From Caballeronia telluris (lineage in GTDB: Bacteria > Pseudomonadota > Gammaproteobacteria > Burkholderiales > Burkholderiaceae): DNA of 64,000 nt. The notes below the pieces were generated by a model. It did not search any database. It saw only the letters and a list, made by a program, of their open reading frames with translations, and was not told where the DNA came from. Where the stretch lies: positions 248,001 to 312,000 of the forward strand of contig NZ_FCNZ02000003.1 in NCBI RefSeq assembly GCF_001544495.1. Reading direction: 5' to 3'. Of the stretch, positions 1-12,097 are shown piece after piece; within the stretch, counting starts at the first letter, position 1, and every line of letters begins with the position of its first letter. Position numbers and translations under genes: made by a program.

Positions 1-285
1 CGTCACTTCGACACGGTCGGCCTTGATCACGATCGTGCCTTTGGTGGCGACGACGTGCCCGATGAAGATGTTCTTCTGTTTCAGGTCGTCGTAGGACATG
101 TTGTCCGCTTCGATGTTGAGCGGCTTGTCGCGGTCGGCGCGTTCCGCGTGGGCTGCCGGGGCAAAGCCCGCGATCGGCAGCGCGACGAGTGCGGCCGCGA
201 GCCCGAGCTGCGCGGCGCGGCGCGCGCGACGCGAAAGCGCCTCGCGCGGACAGCCGGAATCGGGACGAGGGAACGTTTCGTTCAT
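1..285 (-). CDS. lptA: LptA, periplasmic LPS-transport protein (5' part only)
   Basis: The first 95 codons lie in the window; the rest runs off the left edge. LptA forms the periplasmic bridge that carries lipopolysaccharide from the inner-membrane LptBFGC complex to LptDE. The visible part has an Arg-rich n-region, an Ala/Leu hydrophobic core and an AHA-type cleavage site near residue 47. After it comes the OstA-fold opening KPLNIEADNMSYDDL and a repeated strand pattern (GHVVATKGTIVIKADRVEV). The ATG at 285 is the natural start because it gives a full signal peptide. It lies 30 nt downstream of the lptC stop in the same operon. Identity is secure from order and fold, even though the protein is incomplete. 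Confidence 0.93.
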   Translation of the reverse strand, partial: MNETFPRPDSGCPREALSRRARRAAQLGLAAALVALPIAGFAPAAHAERADRDKPLNIEADNMSYDDLKQKNIFIGHVVATKGTIVIKADRVEVT

Positions 286-315
286 GCAGTCACACTTGGG
301 ATGGGATTGCCGGGA

Positions 316-918
316 TTACTTGGAGGAGCCGCCGTTGATATCGGACGAGGCGATCATGCCGCGCACGTTACCAAAGAGCTTCATTTCCCGGGTCACGTTG
401 TTGTAGTTCATGCCGTTGGCCGTCATCACGGACGGACCGCGCTGAAGTTTAACCGGCTTTTTCGTTTCGATGACATCGTCATTGACGAAGATACGGAAAT
501 GCTGGGAATCGGCCTGCATCTGCGGATCGCCGTAGCCGGCCACGCGCAGGATGCGCGCGTTGTCGTAGAGATCGACGATCGAGACGTCGCCGTTCACCGT
601 GCCGCGCTCGGCCGTCGCGGTCACTTGCGGCTTCTCCGGCTGGAACATGCGCAACGCGGGCAGCGTGAGATCGCTGTTCTCGTCGTCCTCGTAATGCACC
701 ATCGACTTCGCGGTGAGGCGATATTGCGTCGTGCCGGTCGTGTCGAGTTCGGAGACGGAGAAGTTGTCGGCGAAATAGTCCGCAGTGTGGCGCTTCGGCT
801 GCTCGGGCGCCGGACCCGACTGCGGCAGCGTCGCCTGCAAGAGCCAGTACGTGATGCCCGCGAGCGCGGCCACCGCGACGAGCGGAAGGAGCGAAGTGAG
901 TCGGCCTGGGCGCTGCAT
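316..918 (-). CDS. lptC: LptC, inner-membrane LPS export protein
   Basis: A 200-residue bitopic protein of the LptBFGC extractor; it passes LPS from LptFG to LptA. It has one N-terminal transmembrane helix (about residues 8-28, LLPLVAVAALAGITYWLL) and then a periplasmic beta-jellyroll. Family signatures include ADYFADNFSV, the strand YRLTAKSMVHYEDD, and a C-terminal NDVIETKKPVKLQRG followed by MTANGMNYNN. Its length matches the family (about 190-200). It starts 4 nt after the kdsC stop and precedes lptA, the usual proteobacterial order kdsD-kdsC-lptC-lptA. Confidence 0.93.
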   Translation of the reverse strand: MQRPGRLTSLLPLVAVAALAGITYWLLQATLPQSGPAPEQPKRHTADYFADNFSVSELDTTGTTQYRLTAKSMVHYEDDENSDLTLPALRMFQPEKPQVTATAERGTVNGDVSIVDLYDNARILRVAGYGDPQMQADSQHFRIFVNDDVIETKKPVKLQRGPSVMTANGMNYNNVTREMKLFGNVRGMIASSDINGGSSK

Positions 919-922
919 CGCG

Positions 923-1495
923 TCAGGCTCCCATCGCGTCGGCGAGCAGTTCGTCGTAACGATGCTGCGCGCGCGCGATCGCGTCGCACACTTCGCGCAC
1001 CGCGCCGTGGCCGCCGCGCGCTTCGGCGACCCAGTGCACGCGCTGGATCACTTCCGGATGCGCGTTGGCCGGCGCAGCCGCGAAGCCGCACAAGCGCATG
1101 ACCGCGAGATCGGGCCAGTCGTCGCCCATGTAGCCGCATTCGGACGCGGCGATGCCGGTCTTTTGCAGCAGCTCGGCGAGCGCGACGGTCTTGTCGTCGA
1201 CGCCCTGATAGAGATGCGTGATCGAGAGTTCGCGCACCCGCGCCGCGACGATGCCCGACTGGCGTCCGGTGATGATCGCCGTCTGCACGCCGATTCTTTC
1301 CAGCATCTTCACGCCGTAGCCGTCGAGCGAATTGAACGACTTCATCGCGTCGCCGTCGGCGTTGAAGAAGAGGCTGCCGTCGGTGAAAACGCCGTCGACG
1401 TCGAAAATCATCAGCTTGATGCGGCTCGCGCGCTCGGCCGCCGTGCCCGTGGCGGGCGGCGCTGCGCTGGCGGCGGAAGGCTTCTGCGCCATCAA
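923..1495 (-). CDS. kdsC: 3-deoxy-D-manno-octulosonate 8-phosphate phosphatase
   Basis: KdsC dephosphorylates Kdo-8-phosphate to Kdo, needed for the LPS inner core. It is a 190-residue C0-type HAD phosphatase. HAD motif I is FDVDGVFTDG (about residues 34-43), motif II sits in AIITGRQSG (the T), the motif III lysine lies in DDKTVALAEL, and motif IV is GDDWPDL. The Ala/Pro-rich first 25 residues are a species-specific extension. The ATG overlaps the stop of kdsD by 4 nt (ATGA), so the two enzymes of Kdo supply are translationally coupled. Confidence 0.95.
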   Translation of the reverse strand: MMAQKPSAASAAPPATGTAAERASRIKLMIFDVDGVFTDGSLFFNADGDAMKSFNSLDGYGVKMLERIGVQTAIITGRQSGIVAARVRELSITHLYQGVDDKTVALAELLQKTGIAASECGYMGDDWPDLAVMRLCGFAAAPANAHPEVIQRVHWVAEARGGHGAVREVCDAIARAQHRYDELLADAMGA

Positions 1496-2475
1496 ATCAC
1501 CTTCTTGGAGAAGAGGTCGTGCATGTTCAGGGCGCCGATCAGCGTCGCGTTTTCATCGACGACCAGCATCTGATTGATGCGGTGGCGCTCCATCAGTTCC
1601 ACGGCCTCGACCGCGAGATGGTCCGGTGCGATCGTGCGCGGGCTGCGCGTCATGACGTCGACGAGCGACAGCGCGCGGAAATCGCCGTCGCGTTGCAGCA
1701 CGCGGCGCAGGTCGCCGTCGGTGAAAATGCCTTCGACGTGGCCTTTTGCGTTCACGACGGCCGTCATGCCCATGCGCTTGTCGGTGATCTGGAAGAGCGC
1801 GTCGGCGACGGTCGCATCGAGCGGCACTTGCGGCACGTCGTCGCCCACGCGCATCACGTCGCGCACGTAGGTGAGCAGGCGCCGGCCGAGCGCGCCGCCG
1901 GGATGCGAGCGCGCGAAGTCGTCGGGGCCGAAGCCGCGCGCATCGAGCACCGCGACCGCGAGCGCGTCGCCGAGCGCGAGCGCCGCGGTGGTGCTGGCGG
2001 TGGGCGCGAGATTCAGCGGGCAGGCTTCCTTTTCGACGCGTGCGTTCAGGTGCACGTCGGCGAGTTGCGCGAGGCTCGATTCGGGACGGCCCGTGATCGC
2101 GATCAGCTTGGCGCCGAGGCGCTTGATGAGCGGCAGGATCGCGACGAGTTCTTCGGTTTCGCCGGAGTTGGACATCGCGATGAAGATGTCGTCGGAGGTG
2201 ACCATGCCGAGGTCGCCGTGGCTCGCTTCGGCGGGATGCACGAAGAACGCGGGCGTGCCCGTGCTGGCGAGCGTCGCGGCGAACTTGCGCGCCACATGCC
2301 CCGACTTGCCGATACCCGACACGACCACGCGGCCGCGGCAGCCGAGCAGCAGTTCGACGGCGCCGGTGAAGTTGTGGTCGAGAAGATCTGCGAGCCCGCG
2401 GACGGCGTCGGCTTCGATGTCGAGTACGGTGCGAGCCAGCGCGAGTGCCCGGTCGCCATTGATTTTCGCTATCAT
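1492..2475 (-). CDS. kdsD: D-arabinose 5-phosphate isomerase
   Basis: Converts ribulose 5-phosphate to arabinose 5-phosphate, the first committed step to Kdo. The protein has 327 residues, the family length. An N-terminal SIS sugar-isomerase domain contains GIGKSGHVARKFAATLASTG, HPAEASHGDLGM and SNSGETEE. Two C-terminal CBS repeats follow, with the second carrying FTDGDLRRV. I use the ATG at 2475 (MIAKINGDRAL), which matches the beginning usual in this family in Burkholderiaceae. An upstream in-frame start at 2517 would add 14 unconserved residues and would lie upstream of the promoter-like element at 2482-2490. It heads the kdsD-kdsC-lptC-lptA operon. Confidence 0.93.
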   Translation of the reverse strand: MIAKINGDRALALARTVLDIEADAVRGLADLLDHNFTGAVELLLGCRGRVVVSGIGKSGHVARKFAATLASTGTPAFFVHPAEASHGDLGMVTSDDIFIAMSNSGETEELVAILPLIKRLGAKLIAITGRPESSLAQLADVHLNARVEKEACPLNLAPTASTTAALALGDALAVAVLDARGFGPDDFARSHPGGALGRRLLTYVRDVMRVGDDVPQVPLDATVADALFQITDKRMGMTAVVNAKGHVEGIFTDGDLRRVLQRDGDFRALSLVDVMTRSPRTIAPDHLAVEAVELMERHRINQMLVVDENATLIGALNMHDLFSKKVI

Positions 2476-2481
2476 TCGCGG

Positions 2482-2490
2482 AGTATAACA
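2482..2490 (-). promoter_or_regulatory. Extended -10 element upstream of kdsD
   Basis: Read on the minus strand this is TGTTATACT, an extended -10 (TGn plus TATACT). No convincing -35 is seen 16-18 bp upstream, which is normal for extended -10 promoters. A start about 7 nt downstream would fall at the kdsD ATG, implying a leaderless or near-leaderless message. Confidence 0.5.
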
Positions 2491-2633
2491 AAGGCGTTTC
2501 TTCGCCGCGCCGGACACCCAGCGGCTCGCCGCCGCTCATCCGCCCCCCGAAAGGCCTGCCGCAAAAGGCCATCCCCGAGAACCGAGCGCGTGCCGCGCGA
2601 GCGGTTCCGCCGACAGACGAGGACGCTAGACGG

Positions 2634-4628
2634 ATGACATCGCCGCTTGAAATGACGCTGTTGCTGCTGCTGTGTTCGGTGGCGGGAGTCGTCGTGTTCC
2701 GGTTTCTGAACCTGCCGCCGATGCTCGGCTATCTCGCGGTCGGCATCGTCGTCGGGCCGAATGCGCTGCGTATCGTGCCGGACAGCGGCGGCGCGCAGCA
2801 TCTCGCCGAATTCGGCGTCGTGTTCCTGATGTTTTCCATCGGGCTGGAATTCTCGCTATCGAAGTTGCGCGCGATGCGCCGGATCGTGTTCGGACTTGGC
2901 GCGTGCCAGGTCGCGGGAACGATCGCGCTCGCGCTCTTCTTCGGCTGGATCGCGAGCTTCTGGATGAACATGTCGTGGCAGGCGAGCTTCGCGCTCGGCG
3001 GCGCGCTTTCCATGTCGTCGACGGCGATCGTCAGCAAGCTGCTCGCCGAGCGGCTCGAACTCGAAGCGGAGCACGGCCGCAACATCTTCGGCGTGCTGCT
3101 GTTCCAGGACCTGGTGGTCGTGCCGCTGCTCATCATCATCGCGGCGTTCGGCAACGGCCAGTCGTCGCAACTCGCGATGTGGCTCGGCATCGCGGCGGTG
3201 AAGATCGTCGTCGCGCTGACGGTGCTGCTCTTCATCGGCCAGAAGTTCATGACGCGCTGGTTCGATCTCGTCGCGCGGCGGCGCTCGCAAGAGCTCTTCA
3301 TGCTGAACCTCCTGCTGGTGACGCTCGGCGCGGCGTTCATCACCGACAAGTTCGGGCTATCGCTCGCGCTCGGCGCTTTCATCGCGGGCATGCTGATCGC
3401 CGAGACGCCGTACCGGCATCAGGTGGAAGAAGACATCAAGCCGTTTCGCGACGTGCTGCTCGGCCTCTTCTTCGTGACGACCGGCATGCTGCTCAACCCG
3501 CGCGTGATCTGGGAGCATCCGCTGCTCGTGCTCGCGTTCCTGATCGTGCCGATTCTGCTGAAAGCCGTGATGATCACGGGGCTCGCGCGGCTCTTCGGCG
3601 CGCGGCCGGGTGTCGCGATGCGCACGGGTCTCTATCTGGCGCAGGCGGGCGAATTCGGCTTCGTGCTGCTGAACCTCATTCTGGACGCGCATCTCGTCGA
3701 GCCGGTGCTGTTGCAGGCGATTCTCTCCGCGATGCTGCTTTCGATGCTCGCCGCGCCGTTCATCATCCAGAACGCGGACCGGATCGTGCTCAGGTTGTCG
3801 TCGACTGAATGGATGCTGCAGTCGTTGCAGATGACCAAGATCGCGACGCAGAGCCTCAAGCAAAGCGGCCACGTGATCATCTGCGGCTACGGCCGCGCCG
3901 GGCAGAATCTCGCGCGGATGCTGGAGCACGAAGGCTTGTCGTACGTCGCGCTCGATCTTGACCCGGATCGCGTCGCGGCGGCCGCGGCGGCGGGCGAATC
4001 GGTCGTATTCGGCGATGCGGGGCGGCGCGAATCGCTGCTCGCCGCGGGCCTGCACCGCGCGGCGACGGTCGCGATCACCTATGCGAACACGCCTTCCGCG
4101 ATGCGCGTACTGCACAACATCCACGAGCTTCAGCCGACGCTGCCCGTGATCGTGCGCACGGTCGACGACGCCGATCTGGAAAAGCTGATCGCGGCGGGCG
4201 CGACGGAAGTGATTCCGGAGATCGTCGAGGGCAGCCTGATGCTCGCGTCGCATACGCTCGTGCTGATGGGCGTGCCGATGCGGCGCGTCGTGCGGCGCGT
4301 CGAGGAAATGCGCGACGAGCGCTACAGCTTGCTGCGCGGCTATTTCCGCGGCGCCGACGACCTCGACGACGACGATGGTCACGAGCAGGTGCGGCTACAA
4401 TCGGTGCCGATCGACGAGAACTCGGACGCGGTCGGCCAGACGCTCGAAACGCTCGGGCTGGTTGGCGACGGCATCGAAGTGACCGCGATCCGGCGTCACG
4501 GCATTCGCGGCGTCGAGCCGGACCCCGAAACCAAGCTGCGCGCGAAGGACATCGTCGTGTTGCGCGGCCTGCCCGAAGAACTGGCGCAGGCCGAGGAGCG
4601 GCTGTCGCGCCATCGCCGAGCCGCCTGA
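2634..4628 (+). CDS. CPA2 cation/proton antiporter with TrkA-N and TrkA-C domains (KefB/KefC-like)
   Basis: A 664-residue monovalent-cation:proton antiporter of the CPA2 family. About 12 hydrophobic segments fill residues 1-390, including the family motif [10 protein letters not shown] and the helix-break region [16 protein letters not shown] cytoplasmic RCK_N (TrkA-N) domain follows from about residue 410, with the nucleotide-binding turn GYGRAGQ. An RCK_C-type domain ([16 protein letters not shown]) ends the protein. Such proteins export K+ or Na+ under ligand gating; the substrate cannot be read from sequence. It is divergent from the kds-lpt operon, as in many betaproteobacteria. The glutathione gating known for KefC of E. 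coli is not established for this branch. Confidence 0.9.
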   Translation: MTSPLEMTLLLLLCSVAGVVVFRFLNLPPMLGYLAVGIVVGPNALRIVPDSGGAQHLAEFGVVFLMFSIGLEFSLSKLRAMRRIVFGLGACQVAGTIALALFFGWIASFWMNMSWQASFALGGALSMSSTAIVSKLLAERLELEAEHGRNIFGVLLFQDLVVVPLLIIIAAFGNGQSSQLAMWLGIAAVKIVVALTVLLFIGQKFMTRWFDLVARRRSQELFMLNLLLVTLGAAFITDKFGLSLALGAFIAGMLIAETPYRHQVEEDIKPFRDVLLGLFFVTTGMLLNPRVIWEHPLLVLAFLIVPILLKAVMITGLARLFGARPGVAMRTGLYLAQAGEFGFVLLNLILDAHLVEPVLLQAILSAMLLSMLAAPFIIQNADRIVLRLSSTEWMLQSLQMTKIATQSLKQSGHVIICGYGRAGQNLARMLEHEGLSYVALDLDPDRVAAAAAAGESVVFGDAGRRESLLAAGLHRAATVAITYANTPSAMRVLHNIHELQPTLPVIVRTVDDADLEKLIAAGATEVIPEIVEGSLMLASHTLVLMGVPMRRVVRRVEEMRDERYSLLRGYFRGADDLDDDDGHEQVRLQSVPIDENSDAVGQTLETLGLVGDGIEVTAIRRHGIRGVEPDPETKLRAKDIVVLRGLPEELAQAEERLSRHRRAA

Positions 4629-4672
4629 TTCTGCACGCTCGAATGCCGAGCGCCATGTTCCCCGGAGACACC

Positions 4673-5239
4673 ATGTCGAGTATCCCATCGACCGCCCCGC
4701 GCGAGGCCGCGCAATTCATCAAGGACCGCGTGCGCACGATCGACGACTGGCCGCAGCCGGGCGTGCAGTTCCGCGACATCACGCCGGTGTTGCAGGACCG
4801 CCGCGCCCTACGCACGCTGATCGACCTGTTCGTGCAGCGCTATATCGACGCGAAGCTCGACGCCATTGCGGGGCTCGACGCGCGCGGTTTCATTATCGGG
4901 CCGATTCTCGCGTATGAACTGAGCCTCGGCTTCGTGCCGATCAGAAAGAAAGGCAAGTTGCCATATAGGACGCTCGCCGAGTCGTACGAACTGGAATACG
5001 CGAGCGCGACCGTCGAAATTCACGAGGACGCCGTGAAGCCGGGCGATCGCGTGGTGATCGTCGACGATCTCGTCGCGACCGGCGGCACGATGATGGCGGG
5101 CACGCGCTTGCTCAAGCGCCTGGGCGCGACGGTCGTGGAAGCCGCGGCGATCATCGATCTGCCGGATCTCGGCGGCTCGGCGCTCTTGCGCGAGGGCGGC
5201 GTGCCGCTCTACACCGTGTGCGAGTTCGCGGGGCACTGA
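4673..5239 (+). CDS. apt: Adenine phosphoribosyltransferase
   Basis: Salvages adenine to AMP using PRPP. The protein has 188 residues from the ATG at 4673, which has GGAG 6 nt upstream; the in-frame ATG at 4643 would add ten residues with no ribosome site. The N-terminal hood [16 protein letters not shown] is typical of the family, as is [11 protein letters not shown]. The PRPP loop is [14 protein letters not shown]. It sits 44 nt after the antiporter gene and 4 nt before a LysE-family gene, so the three are probably co-transcribed. Confidence 0.95.
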   Translation: MSSIPSTAPREAAQFIKDRVRTIDDWPQPGVQFRDITPVLQDRRALRTLIDLFVQRYIDAKLDAIAGLDARGFIIGPILAYELSLGFVPIRKKGKLPYRTLAESYELEYASATVEIHEDAVKPGDRVVIVDDLVATGGTMMAGTRLLKRLGATVVEAAAIIDLPDLGGSALLREGGVPLYTVCEFAGH

Positions 5240-5243
5240 CGCG

Positions 5244-5858
5244 ATGCCGAATTTCCTGCTCTTTCTCGCCGCGTCGGTCGCGATCACGGTCGCGCCCGGT
5301 CCCGACAATCTCCAGGTGCTCGCGCGCGGCATCTCGCAGGGACGCGCGGCCGGGCTCGTCGCGGCGCTCGGATTTGCCGCCGGCATCAGTTTCCACACGA
5401 CGCTCGCCGCGCTCGGCGTCGCCGCGTTGCTGCGCTCGTCGCCGGTCGCGTTCGAAGCGGTGAAGCTCGCGGGCGCCGCCTATCTCGTGTGGATCGGCAT
5501 CAAGGCGCTGACGAGCCGCGGACTCGCCACCGCGCACGAGCGTCCCGCGCAGGCGCTGTCGACCGTGTTCCGGCAAAGCGTGATCGGCAATATGCTGAAT
5601 CCGAAGGTGACGCTCTTTTTCATCGTCTTCCTGCCGCAGTTCGTCAATCCGCACGGCGGCCAGAGCGTGATGCTCCAGATGTTCGAACTCGGCGCGTTGT
5701 TCATGCTGCAGACGGTCGTCGTGTTTTCGGTGTTCGGCATCTGCGCCGGGATGATCGGCGCGTGGCTCAAGCGCAGGCCGCGCGTCGGCGTGTGGCTCGA
5801 CCGGCTGGCGGGCGCGACGTTCATCGCGCTCGGAATTCGCGTCGCGCTGAAGGACTGA
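5244..5858 (+). CDS. LysE/RhtB-family amino-acid exporter
   Basis: A 204-residue inner-membrane protein with about six hydrophobic segments. The N-terminus carries the LysE-family signature VAPGPDNLQVLARGISQGRA, and the motif GNMLNPKVTLFFIVFLPQF follows in the middle. Family members export amino acids such as lysine, homoserine, threonine or leucine. The substrate here is unknown. It starts only 4 nt after apt, suggesting an operon. Confidence is high for the family and low for any one substrate. Confidence 0.88.
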   Translation: MPNFLLFLAASVAITVAPGPDNLQVLARGISQGRAAGLVAALGFAAGISFHTTLAALGVAALLRSSPVAFEAVKLAGAAYLVWIGIKALTSRGLATAHERPAQALSTVFRQSVIGNMLNPKVTLFFIVFLPQFVNPHGGQSVMLQMFELGALFMLQTVVVFSVFGICAGMIGAWLKRRPRVGVWLDRLAGATFIALGIRVALKD

Positions 5859-5930
5859 GCGGCGCGTCGCCGGACGGCCTCGCACGCTACAATTACCGGC
5901 TTTTCGCCGCCTGGCGCCGCCGGAGTTTCC

Positions 5931-6776
5931 ATGTCCCTGCCTTCGATCGCCGCCGCCCGCCGCTTCGATCCCGCCGCGCATCAGCCGTTTCTCATCGGCG
6001 ACGAGCGCGTCGGCTGGGTGCGTCGCGGCGATGTCGATTTGCTCGCGCGATGGCCGGACGTCTTCGAAATCGACGTTGCGTGCGTTCGGCTCTCGCCCTC
6101 GTTCGATACTGTCGACGCGCGCAGCGCCGCGCTCGGCGCGGTGATCGGCATGCTCGCCGCGGAAGGCCGCATCCCGGGCTGGCGCGACGAAACCTACGCG
6201 ATCCGCAACCACTTCGACGCCGCGCCGCTCGCGTTCATCGAACGCGCGGCGTCGCGCTTCTTTGGGACGATGACCTACGCGGTGCATCTGAACGGCATCG
6301 TAGAATATGACGATAGCGCGCCGCAGTTGTGGATCGCGCGTCGCAGCAAGTCCAAGGCGACCGATCCCGGCATGCTCGACAACGTGGTGGCGGGCGGCAT
6401 CGGCTGGGGAATGGGAATCGAGGCGACGCTCGCGAAGGAATGCTGGGAAGAAGCCGGCATGACGCCCGAACTGGCGGCGCGCGCGACGCGCGGCGGCACG
6501 TTCCACGTTTTGCAGACGCTGCCGGAAGGCACGCAGGCGGAGCAAATTTTCGTCTTCGACGTCACGCTGCCTGCCGATTTCGCGCCGCGCAACCAGGATG
6601 GCGAAGTCGGCGAACACCGGCTTGCGCGCATCGACGAAGTGGCGCGGTGGATCGAAGAGGGCGCGCTCACCGTCGACGCAAGTCTCGCGACGCTCGATTG
6701 CCTGCTGCGGCGCCGCTGGATCGACGAAGAAGCCTGCGAAGGCATCGCGGCGATCTACGCCTCGCCCGAGTTCTAA
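5931..6776 (+). CDS. Nudix hydrolase with N-terminal DUF4743 domain
   Basis: A 281-residue protein. The first 120 residues match the DUF4743 pattern that precedes Nudix domains in plant and proteobacterial proteins. The Nudix box is GGIGWGMGIEATLAKECWEE followed by AGM, near residues 152-174, with lysine in place of the first arginine of REUXEE. Both catalytic glutamates of EE are present. Relatives hydrolyse oxidised or unusual nucleoside or thiamine diphosphates, but the substrate here cannot be inferred. A possible -10 (TACAAT, 5888-5893) lies 38 nt before the ATG. purU follows 25 nt after the stop. Confidence 0.87.
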   Translation: MSLPSIAAARRFDPAAHQPFLIGDERVGWVRRGDVDLLARWPDVFEIDVACVRLSPSFDTVDARSAALGAVIGMLAAEGRIPGWRDETYAIRNHFDAAPLAFIERAASRFFGTMTYAVHLNGIVEYDDSAPQLWIARRSKSKATDPGMLDNVVAGGIGWGMGIEATLAKECWEEAGMTPELAARATRGGTFHVLQTLPEGTQAEQIFVFDVTLPADFAPRNQDGEVGEHRLARIDEVARWIEEGALTVDASLATLDCLLRRRWIDEEACEGIAAIYASPEF

Positions 6777-6801
6777 ATATCACGCCAGGAGTAACCGGTT
6801 C

Positions 6802-7671
6802 ATGTCGACCGAACATAGTTTCATTTTGAAGTTGTCGTGCCCGGACCGGCCCGGCATCGTGCATGCGGTGTCCGGGTTTCTGTTCAACCTCGGCAGCAAT
6901 ATCCTCGATTCGGCCCAGTTCGGCGACAGCCACACCGGCGAATTCTTCATGCGCGTGCATTTCCAGCAGGTCGGCGGCGATCCGGGGCTGGAGGCGTTGC
7001 GCAAGTCGTTCACTGAACTCGCCGACGAGTTCGGCATGCGCTGGGAATTGCACGATGCGTCGGTGAAGCCGCGCGTGGTGATCATGGTGTCGAAGATCGG
7101 GCATTGCCTGAACGACCTGCTGTTTCGCTATCGCACCGGCCAGTTGCAGATCGAGATTCCGGCGATCGTCTCGAATCACAAGGATTTTTATCAGCTCGCC
7201 GCGAGCTACGACATTCCGTTCCATCATCTGCCGCTGACGTCGTCGACGCCGCAAGCGAAGACCGCGCAGGAAGCGCGCGTGTTGGAAATCGTCGAGCAGC
7301 ATGACGTGGATCTCGTCGTGCTCGCGCGCTATATGCAGATTCTGTCGCCGCAGATGTGCGAGAAGCTCGCGGGCCACGCGATCAATATCCACCACTCGTT
7401 TTTGCCGAGCTTCAAGGGCGCGAAGCCGTATTACCAGGCGTTCGACCGTGGCGTGAAGCTGATCGGCGCGACCGCGCATTACGTGACGACGGACCTCGAC
7501 GAAGGTCCGATCATCGAGCAGGAAGTGGAGCGCGTCGATCACAGCATGACGCCGGATCAACTGACGGCGATCGGCCGCGACGTCGAATGCGTGACGCTCG
7601 CGCGCGCGGTGAAATGGCATGTCGAGCACCGCATCGTGCTGAACGGCAGCAAGACGGTGGTGTTCCGCTGA
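6802..7671 (+). CDS. purU: Formyltetrahydrofolate deformylase
   Basis: PurU hydrolyses 10-formyl-THF to formate and THF, balancing the one-carbon pool and feeding PurT. It has 289 residues from the ATG at 6802, which is preceded by AGGAGTAACC. Longer in-frame starts run into the Nudix gene and are not needed. An N-terminal ACT domain (SCPDRPGIVHAVSGFLF, residues 10-26) binds effectors. The formyltransferase domain has the catalytic asparagine and histidine in NIHHSFLPSFKGAKPYYQ and the aspartate in DLDEGPIIEQ. A strong intrinsic terminator follows. Confidence 0.95.
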   Translation: MSTEHSFILKLSCPDRPGIVHAVSGFLFNLGSNILDSAQFGDSHTGEFFMRVHFQQVGGDPGLEALRKSFTELADEFGMRWELHDASVKPRVVIMVSKIGHCLNDLLFRYRTGQLQIEIPAIVSNHKDFYQLAASYDIPFHHLPLTSSTPQAKTAQEARVLEIVEQHDVDLVVLARYMQILSPQMCEKLAGHAINIHHSFLPSFKGAKPYYQAFDRGVKLIGATAHYVTTDLDEGPIIEQEVERVDHSMTPDQLTAIGRDVECVTLARAVKWHVEHRIVLNGSKTVVFR

Positions 7672-7689
7672 ATTTTCGCCGCCGCAATG

Positions 7690-7723
7690 AAAATGGCCGC
7701 CTTCGGAGGGCGGCCATTTTTTT
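7690..7723 (+). terminator. Intrinsic terminator after purU
   Basis: A 12-bp stem AAAATGGCCGCC / GGCGGCCATTTT closes a 7-nt loop and ends in a run of seven T. It lies 18 nt after the purU stop. The symmetric A tract means it could also act on the convergent AI-2E-family gene. Confidence 0.9.
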
Positions 7724-7743
7724 CGCGCGACGCTTCTTGAAGC

Positions 7744-8829
7744 TCAAACCAGCCGCAGATAAATTAGTTCGCGCTTGATATACGCGTAGAAGATCGGCGC
7801 GGCGATCACGCCGGGCAAGCCGAACGCCGCTTCCATCGCGAGCATCGCGAGCAGCAGTTCCCAGGCGCGCGCCTCGATCTGTCCGCCGATGATCCGCGCG
7901 TTCAGGAAGTATTCGAGCTTGTGGATCAGGATCAGGAACGCGAGCGACGCGACCGCCGTCCCGAACGACACGGAAAGCGAAATCGCGACGATGATCGTGT
8001 TCGAGATCAGATTGCCGATCACCGGCAAGAGCCCGACGATGAACGTGACCAGGACGAGCGTCTTCGAGAGCGGCAGGCGTTCGTGAAAGATCGGCAGCGC
8101 GATCAGCAAATACATCGCGGTGAACACGGCGTTGATCGCCGAAATCTTGATCTGCGCGAAGACGATGCGGCGAAAGGCGTCGGAAAAGCGCGAGACGCGG
8201 GTGACGAGCGCGGTGGAAAGCGGCAGCCGGTGCGAGGTTTTCGGCGCGCCCACCGCGATGATCGCGCCGATGATCATGCCGATCAGGATATGCCCGAAGC
8301 CGCGCGCCATTTCCTTGCCGCCCTGCTGCAATTGCTCGGCGTGCTGGTGCATCAGCTGAGTGGCCTTGTCCTTCATCTGCTCGGAATCGACGGGCAGATA
8401 GTTGCCGACCCATTCCGGCACGCGAAGGCGTGCGTGCGACGTGATCGTCAGTAACTGGTCGAGCAGCTTTTGCAGGCTCGGGACGTCGTGCTCGAAATGC
8501 TCGATGGTGGCGACCGTCGCGCCCGTCAGCCCGCCGATGATCACGGCGGAGAGCAGCACCACCGCAACGAGCCGCGCGCGCCCGCTCGTCATCCGCTTTT
8601 CGATGAACGGCGCGATCATGTGCACGAGCTGGTAGACGAGCATCCCCGCAAGCAGGCCGCCGAGCAGCTTCAGTTGCAGCACGAGGTACATGGCAAGAAA
8701 CGCCACGAGATAGCTGCCGATTTCCACCGCCGACAGCTTCGGCAAGCTCATGTCGCTCGTCAGTCTGACCGGCCGGGCGGGCAGGTCCCGGACGCGCCGC
8801 TCGTCGGGCGCTTCGTTGCGCTTTGCCAT
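7744..8829 (-). CDS. AI-2E family transporter (PerM-like permease)
   Basis: A 361-residue membrane protein with about eight hydrophobic segments in the paired arrangement of the AI-2E exporter family (PF01594): helices near residues 37-58, 60-75 and 86-110, then a long soluble stretch, then helices from about 205 to 350. The C-terminal run FGLPGVIAAPIFYAYIKRE is typical. Members include TqsA (AI-2 export) and PerM-like Na+/H+ antiporters; the cargo is not predictable. The first 27 residues are a charged cytoplasmic extension. It lies 135 nt downstream of the uvrA stop on the same strand. Confidence 0.87.
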   Translation of the reverse strand: MAKRNEAPDERRVRDLPARPVRLTSDMSLPKLSAVEIGSYLVAFLAMYLVLQLKLLGGLLAGMLVYQLVHMIAPFIEKRMTSGRARLVAVVLLSAVIIGGLTGATVATIEHFEHDVPSLQKLLDQLLTITSHARLRVPEWVGNYLPVDSEQMKDKATQLMHQHAEQLQQGGKEMARGFGHILIGMIIGAIIAVGAPKTSHRLPLSTALVTRVSRFSDAFRRIVFAQIKISAINAVFTAMYLLIALPIFHERLPLSKTLVLVTFIVGLLPVIGNLISNTIIVAISLSVSFGTAVASLAFLILIHKLEYFLNARIIGGQIEARAWELLLAMLAMEAAFGLPGVIAAPIFYAYIKRELIYLRLV

Positions 8830-8964
8830 GACCGCTTTCCATCTCCTGACGCCAACAGCGTTTGTCTATACCGCAATCCGAGGGATACGGCTCGTTTTCA
8901 TCGCGCGTTCATGCAGACGGCGGCCGCTATGTGCCGCTGCGCCTGATGCTGGAAGCAGCCCACC

Positions 8965-11838
<2,874 letters not shown>

Positions 11839-12097
11839 GAACCGGGCGGAAAGTGAGGGGGCTAAACCTGCTACTATAACGACTTTTCAAGGGCGCCGTA
11901 CCCGCGCCCGAGAGCGCCAGTCAAGCGCCGGAAGGGCCGCTCGCGGGGCATCCGCGAAGATCCGGCCGGCCGCCGGTGCGCCAGTGCAGTGCGTCCCATA
12001 TTGTGCCGTTTCGACCGGGAACAAGGCGGCCGCGCCCGGGTTTCATCGAGCTTCTGCGCTTCGGGCCAACGCGTTTCCCTTACATTTCCCGCTTCTG

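Noticed and set aside
11839..12097. LexA/SOS box between uvrA and the MFS gene
   Set aside because: I looked for a CTG-N10-CAG-type palindrome and found none convincing.
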